A stretch of 64,000 nt of DNA from Yarrowia lipolytica (lineage: Eukaryota; Ascomycota; Dipodascomycetes; Dipodascales): contig NC_090771.1 of NCBI RefSeq assembly GCF_001761485.1, positions 2,170,001 through 2,234,000 of the forward strand, read 5' to 3'. The position numbers and the translations under genes were made by a program. The notes beneath the pieces are model-generated. The model had not been told where the DNA came from. It saw only the letters and a list, made by a program, of their open reading frames with translations, and did not search any database. Shown here in pieces: positions 40,995-51,800 of this stretch. The stretch's first letter is position 1; the number at the start of each line of letters is the position of its first letter.

Positions 40995-43610
40995 ATGGAC
41001 GTGGAACGGTCGCCTCTCAAGGAAAAGACCAATCTGAAACCCCGGCGAATTCTCGCCAAGGACTTTGAGGAGACGGCTCAGATATATTCGCGTCACAGTC
41101 CCTCTCCACCTCCTAGCGGCCGGATGGTGTCGCCGAAAATGCATAAAAGCCAGGAGAGCAACATCACCAGCGTGACTTCTCATTCACAGGCCAGTATTGC
41201 CACAGCCGATGCCTTCAAGTCGTTGTCACGACCCGACAGTAGTGAGGGCAAGGACACGACGACAGTGGCAGCCACGACTACAACGACGAACTCGGCAGTA
41301 ACAGGCGAGGCTCAAGGCCATGCTGGCGATTTAACGATGCACGATATTTCTGCGACCCACAACGACAACCAGGACGTGCCATTGGAGGCTTCTCAGGCGA
41401 TCACCAAGGGCGACTCTGACAAGGAGAATCACAACAGCAACAACAACAGCATCAGCCATGAGAACGACTCGTCGTCGCATTCACCCACACCCAAGAGAAA
41501 TAACCAGGTGAGCGAACAGGCATATAAGCGTCTCAAGCTGGAAAACGTCACGCTGAAGCCCTTTATCGACCCCAACACGGTGTTGCAACAGCGGTGTGGC
41601 CCTAAGAAGGATGCCAACTGGAGAACCGGAGATATGCAACAACAGCAGGTGGAAGCTGCCCATAACACGCTCAAAACTATTAGAGAGAACCACGCTGCAA
41701 GTGGCGTGGTGGTCACGGAGGAAAACAACAACACTGTCGAGAAGGAAGACCAGAAACAACATTCTTTGCTTCTGCCGGGAGAGCGCGTATCTCAAGCTCG
41801 GCGAGAAGAAGCTCGGGATCCACAGTTGCAGTTGTTTCCTTCGCGCGCAGTGCAGGAGGCTCGAGAGATCAAGGTCCCTAACGAGTACGAGGACCACTTT
41901 CGAATGATTCAACAGAGCAAAATGTCACAGCCAGAGAAGATCGACAAGCAACAACAGCAGTTGGAGAAGCAACACATGAAGCGTGTGGCTATCGACAACT
42001 TGGAGGAGTGGCGAAGCAAGTGGAGACCCATCATGAGAAACGCACAGTTCTACTTTCTCAAGGTGAGTCAGTCTAACATTGATCGGGTCAAACCTCTGCT
42101 CGATCACATTGGATCCAACATCAGCCATTTCTTTGAGAACAAAATCAACTACATTGTCACCCGGCAGAGCTTTGCTGACCAGTATAAGGATGGCAAGTTG
42201 GAAGGACTTCCCCCGGCTCTACTGACAGCACACAAGCTGCAACTCAAGGTATGGGGATACGAGAAGTTGGAGAAGTTTCTGCGACATTTGCTGGGAGAAA
42301 CTTTTGTCGATAATGCGCTTGGCGTTGCAGGGGGCAACAAAGATGTGGGCCTTGGCTTTCTCCTCAAGGAGGAGCGCGTGGCCGGTCCATCAGACCGAGA
42401 CCCCGAAGCCCATCGACAGGATTTCCACTATCTTCGAGGACCCCACGTGTACATTTGGGACCTGGACAAATCCATGAGATCTATCATGATCAAGGAGTAC
42501 AACAAGGACGACTTCCCCATTTGGTGTGACAATTTCATGGGAAAGCATCAGTTCCTCCGAGCTAAGGACGCACAGAAACGAGCAGAGAGCATGACCGCCA
42601 AAGCAACTCGGTCCAATTCGGGCATGAAAGATATCTTGGCGTCCGGTGTGCAGCCCATTTCTAACTCTCGATCGATTGCCCAGAGCGGAGATGCAGGTCT
42701 CCGAAACGGTCTAGCTCCTGTCGTTGCTTCTGTACCCTCCAGACAGGTGTCTCTCATGAAGCGTAATATCATGCATGAGCCCTACAGACCCATGGAGCGG
42801 GAGGCCACTCCTCAGTCCCAGCCCTCTCAGAACTCCCTACCTGTCAGTGCTCCCTCACAATGCCAGTCTCAGACCTCGATCCACTCAGGTTCCGCGGCTT
42901 TCAAGCGGCCTTCTATGCGACAGAACTCAACCTCCAGCTTCAACCAGGCTGCCGAGTGTCCCACTAAGCTCACCATCACCGAGGATCATCTGCATGCCAC
43001 GGCCATTCTGTTGCCTAATGTGGCAGCCCACATTCTCAACACCAGACCAGTAGTGGCAGGTATTGTCGACCTGGCTGAGCTTGTCATGTGCGCTGTTCTC
43101 CCTCAGTACGCTGAGAGATCGCTTCTGGACAGAAGATTTGTTTTCCGAGTCATTATTAATGAAGGTATCGAGCGACGCCTGGGCCATGAGATTGACGAGA
43201 ATCGAAGAGAGTACGATCGTCTTGAACTCCACGTGGCTTCGGTTACTCTGTTCTTCGCTAAAATGGTCTATAAATACTCGCATCTGGAAAGCGCTTGGGA
43301 CTATGCCTCGCTGTATTTGTACGACGAGCTGATGAAGAAAAATCTGTGTGAGGTGGCCGAGAGTCGCGAGCTCTTTGACTGCAGCAAGCTACTGCAATGC
43401 TTTGATGCTGCGCGAACAATCCCCACGGTGCCAGAGCCTCAGCAGGAGCGAAAAGCCTGGTGCGAGAACTGCAAGCAGGAGTTCACCTCGTTCAAAGACC
43501 ATGTGAACAGTCGAACTCATAGACGGTTCGCCATGGAAGAGTCCAACTTTGCCCACCTCGACGACTTCATTGGACGAATGAAATCCCGAGATTCGCATCT
43601 TAGTATATAA
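40995..43610 (+). CDS. DBF4: Dbf4, regulatory subunit of Cdc7 kinase
   Basis: Dbf4 activates Cdc7 to phosphorylate Mcm2-7 and fire replication origins. The 871-aa product has a long disordered N-terminal part (Ser/Asn/His-rich near 135-165). Motif N, a BRCT-like region, lies near 340-400 (FYFLKVSQSNIDRVKPLLDH, ENKINYIVTR). Motif M near 482-505 (PHVYIWDLDKSMRSIMIKEY) binds the kinase. Motif C is a CCHH zinc finger near 821-846: CENC, then HVNSRTHRRFA. Motif order and length fit fungal Dbf4/Dfp1 proteins (yeast 704). The N terminus is MDVERSPLKEKTNLKPRR with a possible destruction-box-like context. Start: the first ATG, at 40995; the frame is open further upstream without ATG. Confidence 0.93.
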   Translation: MDVERSPLKEKTNLKPRRILAKDFEETAQIYSRHSPSPPPSGRMVSPKMHKSQESNITSVTSHSQASIATADAFKSLSRPDSSEGKDTTTVAATTTTTNSAVTGEAQGHAGDLTMHDISATHNDNQDVPLEASQAITKGDSDKENHNSNNNSISHENDSSSHSPTPKRNNQVSEQAYKRLKLENVTLKPFIDPNTVLQQRCGPKKDANWRTGDMQQQQVEAAHNTLKTIRENHAASGVVVTEENNNTVEKEDQKQHSLLLPGERVSQARREEARDPQLQLFPSRAVQEAREIKVPNEYEDHFRMIQQSKMSQPEKIDKQQQQLEKQHMKRVAIDNLEEWRSKWRPIMRNAQFYFLKVSQSNIDRVKPLLDHIGSNISHFFENKINYIVTRQSFADQYKDGKLEGLPPALLTAHKLQLKVWGYEKLEKFLRHLLGETFVDNALGVAGGNKDVGLGFLLKEERVAGPSDRDPEAHRQDFHYLRGPHVYIWDLDKSMRSIMIKEYNKDDFPIWCDNFMGKHQFLRAKDAQKRAESMTAKATRSNSGMKDILASGVQPISNSRSIAQSGDAGLRNGLAPVVASVPSRQVSLMKRNIMHEPYRPMEREATPQSQPSQNSLPVSAPSQCQSQTSIHSGSAAFKRPSMRQNSTSSFNQAAECPTKLTITEDHLHATAILLPNVAAHILNTRPVVAGIVDLAELVMCAVLPQYAERSLLDRRFVFRVIINEGIERRLGHEIDENRREYDRLELHVASVTLFFAKMVYKYSHLESAWDYASLYLYDELMKKNLCEVAESRELFDCSKLLQCFDAARTIPTVPEPQQERKAWCENCKQEFTSFKDHVNSRTHRRFAMEESNFAHLDDFIGRMKSRDSHLSI

Positions 43611-45861
43611 GTTATTTTAATGCATTCATTCTATATTTTCCCTTGCCACAGTATTGTCCCTCCACTGGGCGCGTTTGGGAGATTGTTCTACCAGGATGTA
43701 ACAAAGTACGAGTGCATATACGCATGCATATCACGGGAATAGGTCCACTGTAGGCAACGAGCAGCCTGCCTAAAGGGCGGGCGCTCGGTGATCTGCCATT
43801 CCAGAAACACAAGAGTGAGCATTCGTGGAAGTGCCGTGCCAATGTTCTTTAAGACCAGAAAGAGGAACAAAGGAACCAAACCCCTTTCATTCCGATCCCC
43901 TTGTTGAAGCATATGTGATGACCAGGGTTGGAAACTGGCCCTTCAGTAGAGCACATGCTTGTACTGCTTGTGGAGTCTCTTAGCACCAGTGCACCCCTTG
44001 TTCGATCTAACGGCTGCAATTAGTCGTAAGAGCTATTCTTTTCATAACTTACTCTACACCATGGCGGCTTCCGCCTTTCATGGAGTTAAGACATCCATGG
44101 AGTTAAGACATCCATGGAGCAAAGACATCCATGGAGTTAAGACATGAAAACCATTGCAGATGCGCTTGTTCTTTACGAGTAGCTACTGCCTGAGACGAAA
44201 ATGAAAGGATTTTTTCTTGTTTCTTCTTTAGTGGCTTGCAAGTAGCTAATGCACGAGGGAAATTACAGTAAAAACATTGAAGCGCGGGTCACTCGTTTTT
44301 CTTTCTTCTGGTGGCAAATATGGCGCGAATAAAGCGCCAGAAACATCCCGACAGGTCTCTCAAAATCTTTAGTGTTACTGTAATAATATATTTCCTTGTT
44401 TACAAAAAAAATAAAAAAATAGCGATGGAATAACTCTTTGCCGCTGCAACTATTGAAACACTTCAGATTAAGGAAGCAAAAGCTGATGGATGCTACTTTG
44501 ATCGAAACGTTTCATTCAGTCTTCACTAATATTTGTAGTGGGCGTGTATAGATTCTTGACCATTCTAATGCCATCGCGATAAATATGGTATATTGCACAG
44601 TTCATCGTACACTATCGATCTAGAACCCAGTTATAGTTTGGTACCGTACTACTTTACAGTAGCTCGGGATGCCACCTGGACAGGCCTCTTAACATGTAGT
44701 GGGTCGCAGCAACCTTGCGACGCTGTAGACAAGGAAACAAAGTCCGTGAGACTTTTTCACCTCATATTTGATGTTACTACTTACCGCAACTTGTAAAAGA
44801 CTGGCGGATAAGTTATAAGTTTAGGTTCAACCCAATATGCATTGATATGTGTAGAACAACTTCTACTTCTTCATACAGTCGAGACATCGAGTCAGACCAT
44901 TCATGTAAAATTGTTAGTGCGTGTTAGAATTTAATTTCGTGAACTAAACCACGTGACAGGAATCTTCGATTACCTCAGAGAGAGCAAGGCGTTATGAGGT
45001 TAGTGTTCACACTCTACTGTAGGACCAAAATCTGGAATTTCACCTTTAATATTAAAGTTTTTTAGCCGGGCAGAAAAAGGTTGTGTCTATCAGTTTGGAC
45101 ATCTGGTACGAGTACGAGCACCGGTACTATACTCGTAAAAAAAGAGTAGTGATACTGTAAAGCAGTACACGCACCATCACCACCCGCCTACGGAAGAAAG
45201 AAAGTTGACACCAGTAAGAAATATCGAGGCTTTTTTCACATGATACCTATACCCGAGCTGAGTCCATCCACCATGCATCTATCTGCAACTAATCCATGAA
45301 TCTCTGATGTTGCAACTGCTTGGAGGCACTTACTGTACCGTACCAGAAAGCCAGACACAGTTCCAATTAGAGCAGGGTAATTCACTAGTATACCCTAAGA
45401 TTATCTGTATATACATGTCCTTTCTACAAACACTTCGGTTAATTGTTGCCTAAAAATGCAGGTCACTACTGTATGTACGTGTGTACTTGTCAAACGTTTA
45501 TTTTCAAGCTCACGATATTTCTTGAGAATTGTATCGAACACCGGAGACCTGGATGTAGATGGAAAGACCGCCATAAACTTTATCTACTGTACGCTGCAAG
45601 CACAAGTACTAAGTTTTCACACCTCTTCCACACGTACTAACCAAATTCAACATCAGTTTGCACTAATGTGGCCCCCTACACTAGCGTGGGAATCGGCGAC
45701 GCGGCAGGCACTTGTTTACGATTTTTCATTTAACACGAGCTAGTTCAAAAGTAGCAGATCGGAAAGAGCTAAAAGACAACTTTTGTTTGCTGCTCGTACT
45801 TCAAATAAACCGTCCGTCCCACATTCCGAGAGTCTCTTGAACGACTTTTCTCCAATACAAA
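43611..45861. other. 2.25-kb intergenic region before the giant wall-protein gene
   Basis: No gene recognised. Contains four 17-bp tandem repeats (44079-44146), A-rich runs (44403-44420) and scattered GTAC words. The region directly before 45862 is the likely promoter of the giant gene. Confidence 0.5.
44079..44146 (+). repeat. Four tandem 17-bp repeats
   Basis: Unit CATGGAGTTAAGACATC, four contiguous copies: copies 1 and 2 exact, copy 3 with GCAA for GTTA, copy 4 differing only in its last base. Noncoding context. Seventeen is not a multiple of three, so it is unlikely to be coding. Confidence 0.95.
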
Positions 45862-48800
45862 ATGGTGAACTTGCAGTACTTCGCTGTGGCATTGGTTCTG
45901 CTATCGAGCCAGACAGAAGCTCAAGGGATACTTGACTTTTTCGGTTTCCATAGGCCGTCCACTTCGTCAAAGCAAGCTGGTTTAACCTCTTCTACTACGT
46001 CCACTCCTTCATATTTAACCGTTTACACCACTACTACCACGGAAACACTTACTTCGACCATTGCCTCTGTCAACACCGTGGAGCAAACCGTATACGAGCG
46101 AGTTATCGTAGACTGTGATACCTACAAACCTCCTGTCGCCGAAGGACTGATTCAATGCTTTTTCGACTGTTCCTCCCTTGCTATCGAGCTCACCGCCTGC
46201 CTCGGATCCAAAAGTTGCATGTGCCCTACAGCTCGACGTCGGCACAAGCAAGTCGACACCTGCCTGTCTTGTGGTGCTATTAATTGGGCTATCGGACAAG
46301 CCTTGAAGGGCTGCGATCTGCCCCCCTTGCCCCAATGTGCTACTCTTGTCACTTCAAAGCTAACATCCTACAAGACGAACTATTTGACTTCCTATGTGAC
46401 CACTACTCACCCAGTCACCGCCACGTCATCGCTCCCTATATCTACCAGTACTGTCCAGGGAGCCATCGCTGGGACACTCGATTATATTGGTGATGATGGA
46501 TTTTTGCGCCAACGGGTAACTGTTGTCCCTGAAGACCCACTACCTAACAATGGAGTCTCTCTTGGCTCCGATGGTTTGCCCAGTTACGGAACTCCGGTTA
46601 CCACAGTTACAGTCGTCGGCGACAAGGCTGGAACAGTCACTTACGTAGGTGATGAAGATGGTATTCCTACTGCACGAGTCACTGTAACTCCTGTGTTGAC
46701 TCTACTGACCACTGGTGAAGTCACTGGAAAAGGTGTGACTTTCGACTCGGACAGGCTCCCCATCTTAGTGGTAACCGAGACCCAGATCATCGAAGCCAGT
46801 GTTATGGGTCCTATTGCTGGTACTACTACCGAGGTAGGCAGCAATGGTATCGGCACTGTGATAGTGACAACTGTCCCAACAAATCCAGTTGGAACTACAA
46901 CGGTGGCTGGTCCCTCAGCTGGTAAAGAGACCTTCAAAGGAGCCGACGGACTCCCGTATGTACGCGATACGATCATTCCCGCAAAGACTGTCACCTATGT
47001 CGCTACGGAATCCTTCAACAGTACAGTGATTGGTTCTGATGGTATCGCCACAGCTTATGAGATTATCGGGCCTCAGTCAACAGTCTACACCACTGGCACT
47101 CTTAATGGACGAGATATTGTGTTTGGTACGGATGGCTGGCCAGTTATTATAGTAACCATAGACCCTCCTGTTATCACAGAGACGGCGTATGGACTTGATG
47201 AAGGTCTCATAACATTCGTTGGTGACGATGGTCTCGCAACGGCGAGGACCACTGCCAAACCTACCACCACTCTCACCACATGGGCCACAGTCGAGACCAT
47301 TGGTGTTGCCTCAGGCAAGGATGGCCAACCAGTTGTCATGATCTACAATACCCCAACTGGCCCTGTTGCGACAAAGACAACCTACGGATTGACATCTGGA
47401 ATTGAGACATCCACAGGTGAGGATGGCCTTCCTACTTTGATGACAACAATGCCACCGAAGTCCACATCTACTGTCCTTGGTCCAATTGTTGGTACTGAAG
47501 TCACTCTTGATGGTAATGGCGACCCTGTCAAGATTGTGACAGCGACTCCCACTGGTCCTGTTACAACTCAATTTGATGTTGGTCTCCAAGCAAACACCTA
47601 CACTTTTACTGGTGATGATGGACTGCCTACCGAGCGTGTGGTCTCAGCGCCAACAGTAACAGATTATGTCCTCGGGCCAATTGCAGGCGTTTCTCTTATT
47701 ATCGGTGATGATGGCGACGCAACAGCCAGATACACAACTACACCTGAGGGGCCAGTCACCACACTGTCGTCATTTGGACTGGAGGCTACCACTTTCACTA
47801 CAACTGGGGACGACGGACTGCCCACTGAACAGGTGATCCTGGGTCCCTCCCTAACAAAGTCAGTTCTGGGAACTGTCGCAGGTACTACACTGAGCTTTGA
47901 GGATGATGGAGCCCCTGTAATGGTTGTGACAGCCACACCCACAGCTCCAGTGACTACTCAGTTTTCTTACGGCCTCTATCCAACTACTATCACCATCACA
48001 GGTGAAGACGGGTTTCCTACAGAACGTGTTGTTGTTGGTCCTTCTGCCACTCAGACCGTTTACGGTACTGTTGAAGGAGCAGCTCTGTCATTTGATGCGA
48101 ACGATTTCCCAATTGAAGTCATAACCGTTACACCCTCAGGTCCTGTTACAACTCAGTCATCCTTTGGACTCATGGCCACCACATACACGTTTACTGGCGA
48201 AGATGGCTTACCCACAGAGCAGGCTGTCGAAGGTCCATCGTCCACTGAATTAATTCTTGGTGCAGTTGAAGGCACTAGCTTGAGTTTCAGAGATGATGGT
48301 ACCCCTATTATGATTGTCACTGCTACACCATCAGCTCCTGTCACCACCCAGCATTCATTTGGTCTCTATCCTACTACTTTGATTGTCACCGGGGAGGATG
48401 GCTTCCCTACCGAGAGAGTTGTCGATGGGCCGTCTGCAACCAAAACTGTTTTTGGAACAGTTGAAGGTGTGTCTCTGTCATTTGAGGGAAATGATTTCCC
48501 TGTTGAGGTTATCACAATAACCCCTTCGGGGCCTGTGGTGACGCAGTCGTCATTTGGATTGCAAGCCACGACTTTTACCTTCACAGGAAATGATGGGTTG
48601 CCAACTGAGCAGGTTGTTCAGGGTCCTTCTTTCACGAAGTCAGTTCTGGGAACTGTAGAAGGCACAATGTTAAGTTTTTTTAATGAAAGCCTTCCAATCA
48701 TGATCATCACTGCCACTCCAACCGCACCAGTGACAACTCAGCATTCTTATGGCTTTTATCCCACTACTTTTACAGTCACAGGCGAAGATGGCTTTCCGAC

Positions 48801-51800
48801 AGAGCGAGTTGCGGATGGACCATCTGCTATTAAAACTGTGTTTGGCACAGTTGAAGGCACTGCGTTGTCCTTTGTTGGAGAAGACTTCCCCGTTGAGATT
48901 ATCACTGTGATACCCTCCGGCCCCGTCACTACTATGTCGTCGTTTGGGTTGACCGCCACAACATACATCTTTACTGGTGAGGATGGACTGCCAACGGAAC
49001 AAGTCATTGAAGGCCCCTCTCTGACTAAGTCCATCCTTGGTACTGTTGCTGGAACAGCTCTGAGCTTCGGAGACGATGGTAACCCCGTTATGATCGTAAC
49101 TGCCACCCCTACAGCTCCAGTCACCACTCAAATTTCTTACGGCTTTCAACCCACAACGTTCACTACAACTGGCGACGACGGATTCCCCACCGAGCGTGTC
49201 GTGCTGGGACCTTCTGCCACGCATACGGTGTTCGGTACTATTGGTGGAACCTCTCTGCTGGTTCTTGATGAGTTTCCTATTGAGATCATTACAGTGGTGC
49301 CCACTGGCCCTGTAACGACTCAATCCTCTTTTGGATTCCAAGGTATCACGTATACTCTTACTGGAGAAGATGGATTGCCCACAGAGCAAGTTGTCCTGGG
49401 TCCATCTGCAACAACTTCAGTCTTAGGCACTGCTGCAGGTTCTGCATTGAGCTTTGGAGAAGACCACCTGCCTATTTTGATAGTCACGGAGACACCAACT
49501 GGTCCAGTTACGACTCAGTTCTCTTATGGTTCCTACCCTACTACCATCACTACTATCGGTGCAGATGGCTTCCCTACCGAGCGTGTTGTCAAGGGTCCCT
49601 CTGCTACACAGACTATTTACGGTACTGTTGAGGGTACGTCCATCAGCTTCGATGGTGATGATTTCCCAGTTGAGATTATCACAGTGATACCTACTGGACC
49701 TGTTACCACCCTTTCATCTTTCGGTCTTCAAGGAACTACTTACACGTTCATCGGAGATGATGGATTGCCTACGGAACAGATTATCCAAGGACCTTCATTT
49801 ACCAGGACTGTTCTCGGTACAGTTCCAGGTACAAATATGAGTCTAGCCGCTGGAAGTATTCCTATCATGGTTATTACGGCTACTCCCACAGCACCTGTGA
49901 CCACCCAAATCAGCTACGGACTTCACTCTACAACGTTCACCATCACAGGTGAGGACGGTTTTCCTACTGAACGCGTGGTGAAGGGACCTTCTGCTACTCA
50001 GACCGTTTTCGGCGCTGTTGAAGGCACAGCCCTATCGTTCGATGGTGAAGAGTTCCTTGTTGAGATTGTCACAGTGACTCCTTCTGCTCCTGTTGCTACC
50101 CAGTCATCTTTTGGTCTCAATGGTACCACCTTCATCTTCACTGGCGACGACGGTTTGCCTACAGAGCAGGTCATTCGGGGTCCCTCCTTCACGAAGTCGG
50201 TTCTTGGTACTGCTGCTGGTACCTCTCTGAGCTTTGGGGAAGAAGGTGTGCCAATGATGATTATCACCGCTACTCCAACCGCACCTGTCACTACCCAATT
50301 ATCCTATGGACTGAATTCTACTACATTCATTGTTACAGGGGAGGATGGCTTTCCAACAGAAAAAATCGTTGAAGGTCCGTATGCTACTAAGACAGTTTTT
50401 GGTACCGTTGAAGGCATTTCACTGTCAATGGTTGACAATGAATTTCCTGTGAAGATCATTACCGTTGTCCCTTCAGGACCTGTGTCCACTCAATCGTCCT
50501 TTGGTCTTCAAGGCACCACTTATACATTCACTGGTGAAGATGGGTTACCTACTGAAAAGGTGGTTCTAGGACCCTCTTCGACGAAATCGGTTTTCGGAAC
50601 TAACGCTGGAACAATGTTGAGTATTGGTGACGATGGAATTCCTGTCTTGGTTGTAACTGCTATGCCAACAGCTGCTGTAACTACCCAACATACTTTCGGC
50701 CTCTATCCTACTACCTTTGTCACCACAGGTGAAGATGGATATCCCACTGAACATGTTGTGTTGGGGCCATCAGCTACTCAGACCGTATACGGTACCGTTG
50801 AAGGAACCTCAATAGCGCTTGACAAAGACTTCCCCATCGAGATCATTACTGTGACACCCTCTGGACCAGTGACGACTCAATCTTCCTTCGGGCTGAATGG
50901 TACGACATACACAGTCACAGGTGAAGATGGTCTACCAACTGAACAAGTCGTCAAGGGCCCATCCTCGACAACGTCACTTCTTGGCACCGCTGCTGGGACT
51001 GTACTCAGTTTTGGGGATGATGATTTTCCAATCATGATTGTGACAGCAACTCCCACTGGTCCTGTCAATACCCAGTTCTCTTATGGCTTATACCCCACCA
51101 CTATCACCACAATTGGAAAAGATGGCTTTCCCACTGAGCGTGTCGTGAAGGGTCCTTCTTCTACGCAGACAGTTTACGGTACTGTTGAAGGAACTGCGAT
51201 CAGCTTTATTGATGACAATTTCCCCGTTGAGATCATCACCGTGATTCCGTCTACTCCTGTGACTTCTCAGTCGTCTTTTGGACTTCAAGCCACAGTTTAC
51301 ACATTTACTGGAAAGGATGGATTGCCTACAGAGCAAATTGTTAATGGGCCTTCCTTTACCAAATCTGTTTTTGGCACAGTTCCTGGTACAGAGCTGAGTC
51401 TGGCCGCCGGAAGCATTCCTGTCATGATTGTTACTGCTTCACCCACTGAACCTGTTACTACCCAGTACTCTTACGGACTCTTCCCTACGACTTCGGTTAT
51501 TACAGGTGGAGATGGATATCCAACAGAGGTTATCGTGTTGGGACCTTCAGCTACCCGCTCCATTTTGGGTACGGTTGAAGGTACAGCTCTGTCATACGAC
51601 AGCAATGGCTTCCCCGTTGAAGTCATCACCGCCACTCCCTCTGCCCCCGTGGCTACACAATTCTCCTATGGTCTCCAGGCCACCACTTTCAATTTCACTG
51701 GCGAGGATGGCCTACCAACCGAACAGGTTATACAAGGTCCATCTTCTACAACATCAGTTCTTGGTACAATTGTTGGTACTGCACTGAGTTTCAGAGAAGA

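Noticed and set aside
42065-42090. GTGAGTCAGTCTAAC, an intron-like string inside DBF4
   Set aside because: No acceptor AG follows the CTAAC at the usual short distance, it is far too short for an intron, and translation through it gives conserved motif N.
44310-44318. GGTGGCAAA, an exact Rpn4/PACE-like box
   Set aside because: No proteasome gene nearby; it is 1.5 kb from the next start codon, so chance is the simplest reading.
45630-45652. TACTAAC followed by AG upstream of the giant gene, a possible leader intron
   Set aside because: The AG is about 15 nt away, unlike the one-nucleotide spacing of the two real introns, and no GTGAGT donor is placed suitably.
48670-49389. 239-codon and many similar minus-strand frames in the giant wall-protein gene
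   Set aside because: They recur with the repeat period and are by-products of repetitive codon use on the plus strand.
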